64,000 nt of DNA from Massilia sp. UMI-21 (GCA_015277795.1 CP063848.1:1054001-1118000); one strand, 5' to 3'; positions 55,168 to 64,000 are shown, counted from the stretch's first letter. Numbers and translations: made by a program. Notes: generated by a model from the sequence alone, not told the origin.

Positions 55168-55907
55168 GTGTGCTCTCCCTTCGATGGGGTGGCCGCCGCG
55201 TGCAGGCCGACCAGCACGATGTTATCGACCACCCGGTGCGCAAACTTGAGCACCGGCGAGATATACGGCGCCGCCCCCCCCGACACGATGCAGGCAGTCG
55301 CGCCGTGCGCCGCGCAGGCGCGCTCGATCGCGCCGGCCTGGGCCGACAGGACCCCCGAGACGATCGCGTCGTCGGTGTTGTCGCCGAACAGCGGAGGAGG
55401 CGCCGCACCAGGCGCCACCTGCGGCAGCTGGGCCGTATTGCGGGCCAGCGAGCCGGCCATCAGCGCCAGCCCGGGCAGGATCATGCCGCCGATGAAGCGG
55501 CCGTCGGCAGTGACGGCATCGACCGTGGTCGCGGTGCCGCAGGTGGCCACGATCAGGTCCTGGCCGGGCGCCAGCGCACGGGCGCCAATGGCGGCGGCGA
55601 AGCGGTCGCAGCCCAGCTGGGCCGGATTGCGGTAGCCGTTGCGCAGTCCGGCGCGTTGCTCGCTCGCGGCGAACCATTCGACCTGCGCGCCTTCGGGCAG
55701 GGCCGCGGCGATGCGCTCGCGCAGGGCCATGCCGGCGACGTTCGAGACGATGGCGCGCGCCACGCCGGCGCGGCGCCAGGCCGCGGCCGCAGTCCCGAGC
55801 CCGGCATGCGAGACCGCATCATGCAGCGTCCACGCGCCGGGCGCCGCCTCCGGCGCGGCGATCGCCCATTTGATGCGGGTATTGCCCGCGTCGACCAGCA
55901 GCAGCAT
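55161..55907 (-). CDS. coaX: Type III pantothenate kinase
   Basis: 248 residues. LLLVDAGNTRIKWAI holds the phosphate loop. GYRNPAQLGCDRFAAAIGAR and DLIVATCGTATTVDAV are conserved blocks, and FIGGMILPGLALM follows. It catalyses the first step of CoA synthesis and needs a monovalent cation. It starts 2 bp after birA; the birA-coaX pairing is common in Burkholderiales. Its end overlaps the SPOR gene by 7 bp. Confidence 0.94.
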   Translation of the reverse strand: MLLLVDAGNTRIKWAIAAPEAAPGAWTLHDAVSHAGLGTAAAAWRRAGVARAIVSNVAGMALRERIAAALPEGAQVEWFAASEQRAGLRNGYRNPAQLGCDRFAAAIGARALAPGQDLIVATCGTATTVDAVTADGRFIGGMILPGLALMAGSLARNTAQLPQVAPGAAPPPLFGDNTDDAIVSGVLSAQAGAIERACAAHGATACIVSGGAAPYISPVLKFAHRVVDNIVLVGLHAAATPSKGEHTC

Positions 55908-55909
55908 GC

Positions 55910-56686
55910 TCACTCCTTCACACGCAATGAGACGTCGCCGGCCAGCACCGGCAAGCGACCCTCGGCCGTGTCGAGCAGCAGCCGGCCCGTGTCGTCGACG
56001 CCGGCGGCCAGGCCTTCCTGCAGCACCCGGCCGTGGTCGAGGATGACGACGCTGCGCCCCTGCCAGGCATGGCGCAGGTTCCAGCGCGCGCTGAAGGCGC
56101 CGAAACCCGCGCGCGCGAACAGGCGCAGCGCGTCGGCGAGGGCGTCGAGCAGGGCCGCCATCAGGACGTCGCGGTCCATGCGCGCCAGCCAGGGCGCGCC
56201 GGCGGCGCTGCGGCCGAGGGTCGCCTCGACTTCGTCGGGCATGACCAGGTTCAGGCCGATGCCGATCACGGCCCAGGTGCCGCCACCCGTGGCGGACTGG
56301 GTCTCGACCAGGATCCCGGCCAGCTTGGCGCCGTCCTTGAGCACGTCGTTCGGCCACTTGAGCTGGACCTGCACGCCCAGCTGGCCCAGGGCGTCGGCCA
56401 GCGCCACGCCGACCGCGAGTGGTAGTCCGGTGAGCTTGTGCGGGCCGCCGTCGAACTTCCAGGCCAGCGAGAAGGTCAGCGCGAAGTTTCCCGCCCCCGC
56501 GCTGGAGGACAGCCAGCTGCGCCCGGCGCGGCCACGCCCGGCGGTCTGGCGCTCGGCGACCAGCAGCACGGGGTCGGCCAGTTGTGGCGCGCGCGCCAGC
56601 AGGTCGGCGTTGGTCGAGCCGGTCTCCGGCACGACCTCGACCTGTATCCCCGCGCGGGACAGCGAAGCGATCCGGGCGCCGTTCAT
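55910..56686 (-). CDS. birA: Biotin-[acetyl-CoA-carboxylase] ligase, monofunctional
   Basis: 258 residues. The biotinyl-AMP loop is AERQTAGRGRAGRSW (GRGRAG at 50-55), Lys110 lies in QLKWPNDVL, and a C-terminal SH3-like part follows. There is no N-terminal winged helix, so unlike E. coli BirA it should not act as a repressor. Its ATG overlaps the SDR stop (ATGA). Confidence 0.93.
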   Translation of the reverse strand: MNGARIASLSRAGIQVEVVPETGSTNADLLARAPQLADPVLLVAERQTAGRGRAGRSWLSSSAGAGNFALTFSLAWKFDGGPHKLTGLPLAVGVALADALGQLGVQVQLKWPNDVLKDGAKLAGILVETQSATGGGTWAVIGIGLNLVMPDEVEATLGRSAAGAPWLARMDRDVLMAALLDALADALRLFARAGFGAFSARWNLRHAWQGRSVVILDHGRVLQEGLAAGVDDTGRLLLDTAEGRLPVLAGDVSLRVKE

Positions 56687-57477
56687 GCCTGCTCCCGGCG
56701 CGGCTTGGTCGGCGCGCGCGAGAACGCCAGGTCGAACAGGGGGTTGGGCAGCAGGCGCAGCAGCTTGGCCACGGCGCCCATCTGCCAGGGCAGCACGCGG
56801 TAGCTGGCGCCGCGCGCGATCACATTGGCGGCACGAAAGGCGAAACGCTCGGCGGGCATCAGGAAAGGCATGGGAAAACGGTTGTTGCGGGTCATGGGTG
56901 TGTCGATGTAGCCGGGGGCGATGGTCACCACCTTGATGCCGGACGCACGCAGCTCCAGGCGCAGCGATTCGCAGTAGCCGTGCACGGCCGCTTTCGACGC
57001 GCAGTAGGCGCCGGCGCCGCGCATGCCGCGGATGCCCGCCACGCTGCCGATGCCGACCAGGCGGCGCGGGCCCTGCTGGGCTTTCATGGTGGCGATGAAG
57101 GGTGCGAAGGTGGACACGGTGGCATTCACGTTGGTGGCGAACACGGCGTCGAATACCGCCAGGTCGGCCGGGCGCTCGGTGAGCGTGCCGTGCGAGATGC
57201 CGGCACAGGCGATGACGATGTCGGCGCCGCCATGGGCGGCGATGAAGTCGGCGGCGGCGGCGGCGAGCGCGTCGCGCTCGAGCACGTCCACCGCGTAGAT
57301 GCGGTGGCGTTCCGGGTGGGGCAGGCCGGCGACCAGTTCTTCGAGCAGGGATTGGCGCCGCGCCAGCAGGCCCAGGCAGGCGCCGCGCGCCGCGTATTCG
57401 CGCGCCAGTGCCGCGCCGATGCCGCTCGATGCGCCGGTGATGAACACCCGGTCCGCGCGGCCCGGCATGCGGGTCAT
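56683..57477 (-). CDS. SDR family oxidoreductase
   Basis: 264 residues. The Rossmann motif VFITGASSGIGAALARE binds NAD(P). The catalytic residues are Ser in GIGSVAGIRGM and Tyr-Lys in GAYCASKAAVHGYC. The C-terminal part has IAPGYIDTPMT and a basic hydrophobic tail. The substrate is unknown. Its start overlaps the dsbA stop and its stop overlaps birA, so it is translationally embedded between them. Confidence 0.88.
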   Translation of the reverse strand: MTRMPGRADRVFITGASSGIGAALAREYAARGACLGLLARRQSLLEELVAGLPHPERHRIYAVDVLERDALAAAAADFIAAHGGADIVIACAGISHGTLTERPADLAVFDAVFATNVNATVSTFAPFIATMKAQQGPRRLVGIGSVAGIRGMRGAGAYCASKAAVHGYCESLRLELRASGIKVVTIAPGYIDTPMTRNNRFPMPFLMPAERFAFRAANVIARGASYRVLPWQMGAVAKLLRLLPNPLFDLAFSRAPTKPRREQA

Positions 57478-58151
57478 TTCCTGTCTGCTTTCGCCCGTGC
57501 GACCAGCTTGTCCATCACCTGCAGGGTTCCGGCAAGCGCGGCCTCTCCCGGCGTGCCGGCTTCCGACACCATGCCCGGCGAGGTCAGGAAGCGGCCGTCG
57601 ATGGCGATCATGGGCCAGTGGGTGATGCGGTAGGCTTCCATCATGGCCTGTGCGCGGCGCAGCTTGGCCTGCACGCCGAACGAGCGGTAGGTGTCGATGA
57701 AGCGCGCGCGGTCGATGCCGGCGCGGCTGGCCCAGTCGAACACCTGTTCGTCCTGGGCCAGCGGCAGGCGCTCGACGTGCATCGCATCGAAGACCTTGCC
57801 GTGGTACTGGTCGAGCAGGCCGAGCGACTCGAGCGTGAAGAACAGGCGCTGCTGCGCCGCGACGGCCGCGCCGCGCGGCACGTGCACGCGGCGGAACACG
57901 ATGTTGTCGCCCTGCTTCCTGACCCACTCGGCCAGCTGCGGCTCGAACGCGTAGCAGTGCGGGCAGTAATAGGCGAAGAATTCCAGCACCTCGACCTTGC
58001 GGCCGCTGTCGGTCGGCTGCGCTTCGGGCAAGGCCTGGTACTCGGCGCCTTCCCTGGGCCGGTCCGGCGTGCCGGAGGCAGGGGCGGCTGCTGCCATGCC
58101 GGACAGGGCGAGCAGGGCGGAGCAGCACAGCAGGCGGCGAAGCGGATTCAT
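57474..58151 (-). CDS. dsbA: Thiol:disulfide interchange protein DsbA-like
   Basis: 225 residues. The signal peptide ends near MAAAAPA. The redox site CPHC is at 63-66 in FFAYYCPHCYAFEP, and the cis-proline lies in THWPMIAIDGRF. An alpha-helical insert lies between them. It oxidises cysteines in periplasmic proteins and needs DsbB for reoxidation. The next gene overlaps by ATGA. It follows the SPOR gene at 58176 with a 24-bp gap. Confidence 0.9.
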   Translation of the reverse strand: MNPLRRLLCCSALLALSGMAAAAPASGTPDRPREGAEYQALPEAQPTDSGRKVEVLEFFAYYCPHCYAFEPQLAEWVRKQGDNIVFRRVHVPRGAAVAAQQRLFFTLESLGLLDQYHGKVFDAMHVERLPLAQDEQVFDWASRAGIDRARFIDTYRSFGVQAKLRRAQAMMEAYRITHWPMIAIDGRFLTSPGMVSEAGTPGEAALAGTLQVMDKLVARAKADRK

Positions 58152-58175
58152 GCGATTCCTCGGTGGCGGGATGGA

Positions 58176-58859
58176 TCAGCGCTGGTTGCGGACGATGGCG
58201 ACGTCGATGCCGCTGTCGAGCAGCTTGGCGCGCGCCCTGTTCATGGCTTCCGGTCCGCTGTAGGGGCCGACGCGTACGCGATGCAGCACGCCGCTGTCGG
58301 TGCTGCGGTCGCTGATCGCGGCTTCGAACCCGAGCAGGGCCAGCTTGGCGCGGGTGTTCTCGGCGTCGGACATCTCGCGGAACGCGCCGGCCTGCAGGTA
58401 GTAGATATAGCCGTCGGCGCCGGCCGGGACCGCGGCGGTCGCCGAAGGGGCGGGCGCGGAGGCGGGTGCGGGCGCTGCCGGCGCGGCGGACTGGGCCGGC
58501 TCCGCCTGCATGCCGGCAATGGCCTGGCCCAGCGGGTCGGCCGCTTCGGCGGGCGCCTCCGGCGCGGCCGGCGCCGGACGGCTGGCGCGTTCGGCGATCT
58601 GGCGGTTCGCTTCGCGCGCCGCGTCACGGTTGCCGTACAGCGGCTTGTTCGGGTCGTTGGCCTGGCTGGGCGCCAGGTCGGCCGGGCGGCCCATCTTGTT
58701 GGACCGGTCGGTGAACGGCGACTGGCCCTTGGTGATCACGAGCGCGACCGCCACGGCAATCGCCAGGCCGATGATCAGGCCGACGATGATGCCGGTCAGG
58801 GTGCTGCCGCGCTGGCGCAGCGGAGAAAACGAGCGGAGAGCGGTCATGTTGCGCTTCAT
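58176..58859 (-). CDS. SPOR domain protein, FtsN-like
   Basis: 227 residues. A basic N terminus (SFSPLRQRGST) precedes one membrane helix (LTGIIVGLIIGLAIAVAVALVI), an Ala/Pro-rich linker (about 95-145) and a C-terminal SPOR domain with YIYYLQAGAFREMSDAENTRAKLALLG. This is the FtsN layout, though the juxtamembrane essential region is not identifiable by eye. It lies 7 bp behind argS, as is common in Burkholderiales. Confidence 0.82.
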   Translation of the reverse strand: MKRNMTALRSFSPLRQRGSTLTGIIVGLIIGLAIAVAVALVITKGQSPFTDRSNKMGRPADLAPSQANDPNKPLYGNRDAAREANRQIAERASRPAPAAPEAPAEAADPLGQAIAGMQAEPAQSAAPAAPAPASAPAPSATAAVPAGADGYIYYLQAGAFREMSDAENTRAKLALLGFEAAISDRSTDSGVLHRVRVGPYSGPEAMNRARAKLLDSGIDVAIVRNQR

Positions 58860-58866
58860 GTCGGGG

Positions 58867-60618
58867 TCAGGCCTGGTCTTCGGTGGGGGTATCGGTCGGG
58901 GCGCGTTCCATCTTGGCCGGGGCGGACACGCCGATCAGGGCCAGGCCGTTGCGCAGCACCTGGCGGGTGGCCAGGGCCAGGGCCAGGCGCGCCAGCCTCA
59001 AGGGCTCGTTGTCGTCGAGCAGCCACTTGTGGGCGAAATAGTAGCTGTGCAGCTCGCCGGCCAGCTCGCGCAGGTAGAAGGCGACGTGGTGGGGGCTCAG
59101 CTCGAGTTTCGCGCGTTCCAGCATCTCCGGGAAGGCGGACAGCTTGGCCAGCAGGCTCGCTTCGTGCGGCTCCGTGAGCAGCGACAGGTCGGCCCGCGCC
59201 AGCTGCGATTCGTCGCCGCCCCAGTTGGCCAGCGCCGAGCAGATGCGGGCGTGGGCGTACTGCACGTAGTAGACCGGGTTCTCGTCCGAGGTCTTGAGCG
59301 CGACGTCGACGTCGAACACGAATTCGGTGTCGGCTTTGCGCGAGATGAGGAAGAAGCGCACCGCGTCGCGGCCGCGGGTGACGTCGCCGTTGCCCGACCA
59401 TTCGATCAGGTCGCGCACGGTGACGTAGGAGCCGGCGCGCTTGGAGATCTTGACCTCTTCGCCGTTCTTCATCACGGTGACCATCTTGTGCAGCACGTAG
59501 TCGGGATAAGCGCGCGGGATGCCGATGTTCACCGCCTGCAGCCCGGCGCGCACGCGCGCGATGGTGCCGTGGTGGTCGCTGCCCTGCACGTTGATGGCCT
59601 GGTCGAAGCCGCGGCGGAATTTCTGGATGTGGTAGGCCACGTCCGGCACGAAATAGGTGTACGTGCCGTCGGACTTGCGCATCACGCGGTCCTTGTCGTC
59701 GCCGTAGTCGGTGGTCTTGAGCCACAGCGCGCCTTCGCTCTCGTAGGTGACGCCGGCATCGACCAGCGCCTGCACGGCCGCGTCCACCTTGCCGTCGGCA
59801 TACAGCGAGGACTCGAGGTAGTAGTTGTCGAACTTGACGCCGAAGGCCTGCAGGTCCTGGTCCTGCTCGTTGCGCAGGTAGGTCACGGCGAAGCGGCGGA
59901 TCGATTCGATGTCGTTGGTATCGCCGCTGGCGGTGGCTGGCGCGCCGTCGCTGGCCGACACGGTCTTCTTCGCCATGAAGTCGTCGGCGATGTCCTGGAT
60001 GTAGTCGCCGTTGTAGGCCGATTCCGGCCACTCGAGGTCGCCCGGACGGAAGCCGCGCGCGCGCGCCTGCACCGAGGCGGCCAGGGTGGCGATCTGCACG
60101 CCGGCGTCGTTGTAGTAGAACTCGCGGGTCACCTCGTGGCCCTGCGCTTCGAACAGGGAGGAGAGGGCGTCGCCCAGCGCGGCCTGGCGGCCGTGGCCGA
60201 CGTGCAGCGGGCCGGTCGGGTTGGCCGACACGAATTCGATGATCGCGTGGTGGCCCTGGCCGGAAGCGCCGCGGCCGAAGGCCTGGCCCTGCTCGAGCAC
60301 GATCCTGACCACCGACTGCTTGGCCTGGGGGGCCACGCGCAGGTTGATGAAGCCGGGACCGGCCACGTCGGCCGACTCGACCAGGCCGGCGGCGCCCGGC
60401 TCGGCGAGCAGGGCGGCGACCAGGCGGGTGGCCAGTTCGCGCGGGTTGGTCTTGAGCGGCTTGGCCAGTTGCATCGCGATGTTGCAGGCGATGTCACCGT
60501 GGCTCGGGTCGCGCGGGCGCTCCAATACGACGTTTGGCGTGAGATCGGTGCCGGCGACGATCGGCGCGAGGGCGGCCTGGAACAGGGCAACGATGTGTTG
60601 TTTTTGTTGGACGAGCAT
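58867..60618 (-). CDS. argS: Arginine-tRNA ligase
   Basis: 583 residues from ATG 60618, starting [13 protein letters not shown]. The N-terminal Add-1 domain is followed by the HIGH variant [20 protein letters not shown]. The KMSKS position is degenerate ([12 protein letters not shown]), as usual for ArgRS. The C-terminal DALR domain includes ILANWGGD-like and [14 protein letters not shown] stretches. It charges tRNA-Arg. It is first in the minus-strand run argS-SPOR-dsbA-SDR-birA-coaX-SPOR. Confidence 0.96.
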   Translation of the reverse strand: MLVQQKQHIVALFQAALAPIVAGTDLTPNVVLERPRDPSHGDIACNIAMQLAKPLKTNPRELATRLVAALLAEPGAAGLVESADVAGPGFINLRVAPQAKQSVVRIVLEQGQAFGRGASGQGHHAIIEFVSANPTGPLHVGHGRQAALGDALSSLFEAQGHEVTREFYYNDAGVQIATLAASVQARARGFRPGDLEWPESAYNGDYIQDIADDFMAKKTVSASDGAPATASGDTNDIESIRRFAVTYLRNEQDQDLQAFGVKFDNYYLESSLYADGKVDAAVQALVDAGVTYESEGALWLKTTDYGDDKDRVMRKSDGTYTYFVPDVAYHIQKFRRGFDQAINVQGSDHHGTIARVRAGLQAVNIGIPRAYPDYVLHKMVTVMKNGEEVKISKRAGSYVTVRDLIEWSGNGDVTRGRDAVRFFLISRKADTEFVFDVDVALKTSDENPVYYVQYAHARICSALANWGGDESQLARADLSLLTEPHEASLLAKLSAFPEMLERAKLELSPHHVAFYLRELAGELHSYYFAHKWLLDDNEPLRLARLALALATRQVLRNGLALIGVSAPAKMERAPTDTPTEDQA

Positions 60619-60682
60619 GGGATGTCGGTCTGATAATGGTGCGGACGATGAGGCAGGGCCTGGAAGCAGGCAAACAGCTGCC

Positions 60683-60711
60683 ATTATACTGAATCGGCAA
60701 TGCCTGGTTCA
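60683..60711 (-). promoter_or_regulatory. Candidate argS promoter
   Basis: On the minus strand a perfect -10 TATAAT (60688-60683) is preceded at 17 bp by TGAACC (60711-60706), a weak -35. It lies about 65 bp upstream of the argS ATG. Confidence 0.5.
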
Positions 60712-60798
60712 GGGATGCATGGAATAAGTTCACTCGTCGCAAGTGACGAATGCGCAACTGATGATTGCTTAAGCGGTACCAAAGGCTAAGCCGTTACA

Positions 60799-62412
60799 AT
60801 GAGCGTCTTTTTCGACCGTATTGACCCTGCCATGACCGACAAGCGCCCGACGCTCACCCTGAAACCGACAGCCAGGCCGGCGCGTTCTCCTGCGCCGCGC
60901 AACGGGGCGCAGCCGGCGCGGCCTGCCGCCAAGGCGGAGCAGGAGCGCGATGCCGCCGGTTCCAGGCCGACCTACCGCCCCTCGCCCGAACGCGAAGCCG
61001 CCGCCGCGCGCCGCGAGCGGCCGGAGGCCGAGCGCCATGCAGGACGCGACAGCGCGCGCCTGCGCCACAGCCACGAAGTGAAGGTGGCGCCGCAGCGCGA
61101 CTACCGCCCCGACCTGAAGGCCGATTCGCTGGCGCTCGCGCTGCTGGGCGCTGCCAGCGCCGTGGCGCGCGTGCGCGGCGGCGCCGCGCTGCCGCAGGCC
61201 CTGGCTGCCGTGTTCGCGGCCTATGAGGTGACCCCGCAGGCGCGCGGCGCGATCCAGGACATCGCCTACCGGACGATGCGCCAGCTGGGGCGCAGCGAGA
61301 CCCTGCTGGGCCTGATGACGAGCAAGGCGCCGGAACCGCCGATGCTGGGCGGCCTGCTGTGCGCGGCGCTGAGCCTGCTCGACCCGCCGCAGGGAGCGGA
61401 TGCGCCCTACGAAGCCTTCACCGTGGTCGACCAGGCCGTGCATGCGGCGGCCAGCCACCCGGATTTCGCCCATGCCAAGGCGATGGTCAATGCCGTGCTG
61501 CGCCGCTTCCTGCGCGAGCGCGAGGCGCTGGTGGCGCAGGCGCTGAAGCAGCCGCTGGCGCGCTGGAACTACCCGCAATGGTGGATCGACAGCACCCGCG
61601 CCGCCTATCCGTTGCAGTGGGAAGCCATCCTGGCGGCCGGCAACGCGCACCCGCCGCTGACGCTGCGCGTCAATCGCCGCCGCACCGACGTCGCGACCTA
61701 CCTGGCGACCCTGGTCGACGCCGGTTTCGAGGCGGAGCAGGTGGGCCCGAGCGCGGTGCGCCTGGCCCAGGCCGTCAACGTGAGCCAGATTCCCGGTTTC
61801 CACGACGGCCTGGTGTCGGTGCAGGACGCCGGCGCCCAGCTGGCCGCGCCGCTGCTCGACCTGCATGATGGCATGCGCGTGCTGGACGCCTGCGCGGCGC
61901 CCGGCGGCAAGAGCGGCCACATCCTCGAGACGGCCGAGGTCGACCTGACCTCGGTCGACGCCGATGCCCAGCGCCTGGCGCGGGTCGGCGACAACCTGGG
62001 ACGCCTGGGACTGCGGGCGACAACGATTGCGGCCGAGGCCCAGGACAGCGGCTGGTGGGACGGCCGGCCCTTCGACCGGATCCTGGCTGACGTGCCCTGC
62101 ACGGCCTCCGGCATCGTGCGCCGCCATCCGGACATCCGCTGGCTGCGCCGCAAGTCGGACACGCTCCAACTTGCAACACTTTCCAGCAAAATACTCGACA
62201 ATCTTTGGCAGATGCTGCTGCCCAATGGTAAATTGCTGTTCGTGACATGTTCGCTCTGGCCCCAGGAATCGGAGGCGCAGGCAGCCGCCTTCGCGGCGCG
62301 CCACGACGCCATCCGCCTCGACGCGCCGGGCCAGCTGCTGCCAGCCAGCGGTGCCGGGCAGGATCATGACGGCTTGTTCTATGCGCTGTTCCAGAAGAAG
62401 ACAGCTGCGTGA
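60799..62412 (+). CDS. rsmB: 16S rRNA (cytosine-967-C5)-methyltransferase
   Basis: 537 residues from ATG 60799; a second ATG at 60832 is equally possible. The first 95 residues are a basic, Pro/Arg/Ala-rich extension not normally in RsmB. A NusB-like RNA-binding domain (about 110-235) follows, then the SAM domain with DACAAPGGKSGHIL, DVPCTASG (Cys of motif IV) and FVTCSLWPQESE (catalytic Cys of motif VI). It methylates C967 of 16S rRNA. DUF4390 and ntrY follow, the usual order in this group. Confidence 0.9.
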   Translation: MSVFFDRIDPAMTDKRPTLTLKPTARPARSPAPRNGAQPARPAAKAEQERDAAGSRPTYRPSPEREAAAARRERPEAERHAGRDSARLRHSHEVKVAPQRDYRPDLKADSLALALLGAASAVARVRGGAALPQALAAVFAAYEVTPQARGAIQDIAYRTMRQLGRSETLLGLMTSKAPEPPMLGGLLCAALSLLDPPQGADAPYEAFTVVDQAVHAAASHPDFAHAKAMVNAVLRRFLREREALVAQALKQPLARWNYPQWWIDSTRAAYPLQWEAILAAGNAHPPLTLRVNRRRTDVATYLATLVDAGFEAEQVGPSAVRLAQAVNVSQIPGFHDGLVSVQDAGAQLAAPLLDLHDGMRVLDACAAPGGKSGHILETAEVDLTSVDADAQRLARVGDNLGRLGLRATTIAAEAQDSGWWDGRPFDRILADVPCTASGIVRRHPDIRWLRRKSDTLQLATLSSKILDNLWQMLLPNGKLLFVTCSLWPQESEAQAAAFAARHDAIRLDAPGQLLPASGAGQDHDGLFYALFQKKTAA

Positions 62413-62481
62413 TGATCCATTCACGATGAACATGCACCGGCTTCAACCCTCGGCTATACACTTTTAGGCTCCGCCGCACCC

Positions 62482-63045
62482 GTGACCTTACGATTTTTTT
62501 GCCTCCTCGCCTGCCAGCTGCTGCTGGTCTTCGCGTGCGCGCAGGCACGGGCGGCCGACACGATCGAGATCCTCAAGGCCGAAATCCAGTCCAGCGAGGA
62601 GGGCTATCGCCTGAATACGGCCTTCGCCTTCGACCTGAACCACGAACTGCAGGACGCGGTCCAGCACGGCATCAAGCTGCACTTCACCACCGAGATCGAC
62701 ATGACGCGCCCGCGCTGGTGGTGGCGCGACGAGAAGGCGGTATTCTCCAAGCGCACCATCGGCATCTCCTACGACATGCTCACGCGCCAGTACATCGTCA
62801 CCATCGGCGGCAGCGTGCCGCAGGCCTTCAATACCCTCGACGATGCGCTGTCGCTGATCCGGCGGCCGGCGCGCTGGCTGATCGCGCCCAAGGGCGCCCT
62901 CAAGCAGGGCGAGGTCTACAACGTCTCGGTGCGCATGTTCATGGACCGCGACTACCTGTCCAAGCCCCTGCAGGTCAATGCCATCAACGATTCGAGCTGG
63001 CGCTTGAGCTCGAACCGGAAGAATTTCACCTACCGTGCTGAGTAG
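62482..63045 (+). CDS. DUF4390 domain-containing exported protein
   Basis: 187 residues from GTG 62482. A signal peptide ends near AQARAA. EIQSSEEGYRLNTAFAFDLNHELQDAVQHGI and WWWRDEKAVFSKRTIGISYDMLTRQYIV are the DUF4390 features, rich in Trp. It is predicted to be periplasmic. The function is unknown. It lies between rsmB and ntrY, and its stop overlaps the ntrY GTG by 11 bp. This conserved neighbourhood suggests a link to NtrY signalling, but that is only inference. Confidence 0.8.
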   Translation: MTLRFFCLLACQLLLVFACAQARAADTIEILKAEIQSSEEGYRLNTAFAFDLNHELQDAVQHGIKLHFTTEIDMTRPRWWWRDEKAVFSKRTIGISYDMLTRQYIVTIGGSVPQAFNTLDDALSLIRRPARWLIAPKGALKQGEVYNVSVRMFMDRDYLSKPLQVNAINDSSWRLSSNRKNFTYRAE

Positions 63046-64000
63046 CGCCATCCGTGGCAAGTCGGTGAACCGGGCCTTGCGCTACGCGCTCGTGGTGGGC
63101 GGCGCGATCGTCTCGATCCTGCTGTTCCTGCTCGCCTCGGTCTCCGACAACTCGGGCTTCTTCGACCGCTACTATATCTGGCTGCTCGGCCTGAACGCCG
63201 GCATGGCGGCGCTGCTGCTGATCCTCGTGATCGTCGCGCTGGCGCGCCTGTATTCGCGCTACAAGGCCGGCAAGTTCGGCTCGCGCCTGGTGGCGCGCCT
63301 GGTGCTCCTGTTTGCCGGCATCGGCATCCTGCCGGGGCTGGTGATCTTCATGGTCTCGGTGATGTTCGTGTCGCATTCGATCGACAGCTGGTTCGACGTC
63401 AAGATCGAGGCCGCGATCGAGTCCGGCCTGAACCTGGGCCGCGCCGCGCTCGACGAAGCGGTGGCCGAACTGGGCGCGACCGGCCAGACCGCCGCCACCA
63501 CGCTGGCCGGCCAGGACGCGGTGACGGTGCAGGGCGTGCTGAGCGGCCTGGTGAACGACATCAGCGGCCTGCAAAGCGCGATGCTGCTCACCGCGGACGG
63601 CACCGTGCTGGCGTCGGCGGCGCCGGAGCGCGACGCCAGCCTGGACGCCGACCGGCCCTCGTCCGACATGCTCAAGTCGGCCGCGCTGCCGGGCGGCTAT
63701 GCGCGGCCGGAAGGAACGATCAACCGGCAGGCGACGGGCCAGAACCGCCAGGACAGCGAAACCGGCCTGGATGCGGCCACCGGCCTGCGCCTGCGGGTCC
63801 TGCTGGCGGTGCCGGAAACGGCGGGGATGGAGCCGCGCTACCTGCAGCTGCTGCAGGCGGTGCCGGTGAACCTGGCCTCGAACGCGGTGGTGCTGGGCAG
63901 CGCGTCCGAGGAATACCGTTCGCGCTCGCTGCAGCGCACCGGCCTGCGCAAGATGTACATCGAGACCCTCACCCTGACGCTGCTGCTGGCGATCTTCGGG
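63035..64000 (+). CDS. ntrY: Sensor histidine kinase NtrY, N-terminal part (cut by window edge)
   Basis: The frame is open from GTG 63035 to the end of the window (322 codons, no stop). The translation has membrane helices at about 16-36, 45-70 and 84-110, a large periplasmic stretch, and another helix starting near 310. The segment SHSIDSWFDVKIEAAIESGLN is a strong NtrY match. The HAMP, PAS and kinase domains must lie beyond 64000, probably followed by ntrX. NtrY/NtrX act in nitrogen and redox control with sigma-54. The start overlaps the DUF4390 stop. Confidence 0.85.
   Translation, partial: MLSSAIRGKSVNRALRYALVVGGAIVSILLFLLASVSDNSGFFDRYYIWLLGLNAGMAALLLILVIVALARLYSRYKAGKFGSRLVARLVLLFAGIGILPGLVIFMVSVMFVSHSIDSWFDVKIEAAIESGLNLGRAALDEAVAELGATGQTAATTLAGQDAVTVQGVLSGLVNDISGLQSAMLLTADGTVLASAAPERDASLDADRPSSDMLKSAALPGGYARPEGTINRQATGQNRQDSETGLDAATGLRLRVLLAVPETAGMEPRYLQLLQAVPVNLASNAVVLGSASEEYRSRSLQRTGLRKMYIETLTLTLLLAIFG

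Overview
The window reads as a chromosomal segment of a GC-rich betaproteobacterium of the Oxalobacteraceae, most likely Massilia or a close relative. Three things point there: the 16S sequence and its promoter style, the 16S-Ile-Ala-23S-5S operon order, and conserved blocks typical of Burkholderiales (gatCAB next to mreBCD-mrdAB-rlpA, metXW, rsmB-DUF4390-ntrY, and gshB followed by a regulatory PTS). The genus is an inference from family knowledge; no database was consulted.

Layout. 1-4.1 kb: the 3' part of one rRNA operon (16S end, tRNA-Ile, tRNA-Ala, 23S, 5S, terminator). 4.1-8.45 kb: an OhrR-type peroxide sensor, a DUF418 membrane protein and a decayed penicillin-acylase pseudogene. 8.45-14.05 kb: a complete second rRNA operon in the same orientation, with two promoters, boxA sites and RNase III stalks. 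The two operons are almost identical direct repeats, but their 23S genes differ by compensatory base-pair changes. 14.2-19.05 kb (minus strand): DUF1840, an ABC exporter pair with a lipoprotein, and comM. 19.4-22.2 kb: a two-domain M16 protease ending in a strong terminator. A complete class C-like group II intron (about 22.26-24.11 kb) sits directly behind that terminator. 24.15-28.9 kb: apt, small membrane proteins, the B12-dependent ribonucleotide reductase nrdJ, and ubiK.

28.9-31.7 kb is the most informative regulatory unit: a TorF-family porin, glnK and amtB, preceded by a good sigma-54 (-24/-12) promoter and an NtrC-like inverted repeat. ntrY begins at the right edge of the window (63.0 kb), which fits nitrogen control. 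31.8-38.3 kb carries gshA, gshB and a PTS limited to EIIA, HPr and EI, which suggests regulation rather than sugar uptake. 38.3-43.7 kb: metXW, an M48 protease, a pseudouridine synthase, xth and pyrE. 43.8-47.2 kb: gatCAB on the minus strand. 47.5-54.4 kb: the rod-shape/elongasome cluster mreB, mreC, mreD, mrdA, mrdB and rlpA. 54.4-60.6 kb (minus): argS, a SPOR protein, dsbA, an SDR, birA, coaX and a second SPOR protein, mostly with overlapping stop and start codons. 60.8-64 kb: rsmB, DUF4390 and the start of ntrY.

Most of the window is core housekeeping. I see no CRISPR array, prophage, restriction or other defence cassette, and no clear wholly novel system. The points most worth a second look are the sigma-54-controlled porin-glnK-amtB unit, the covarying differences between the two rRNA operons, the intron placed behind a terminator, and several unexplained inverted repeats.
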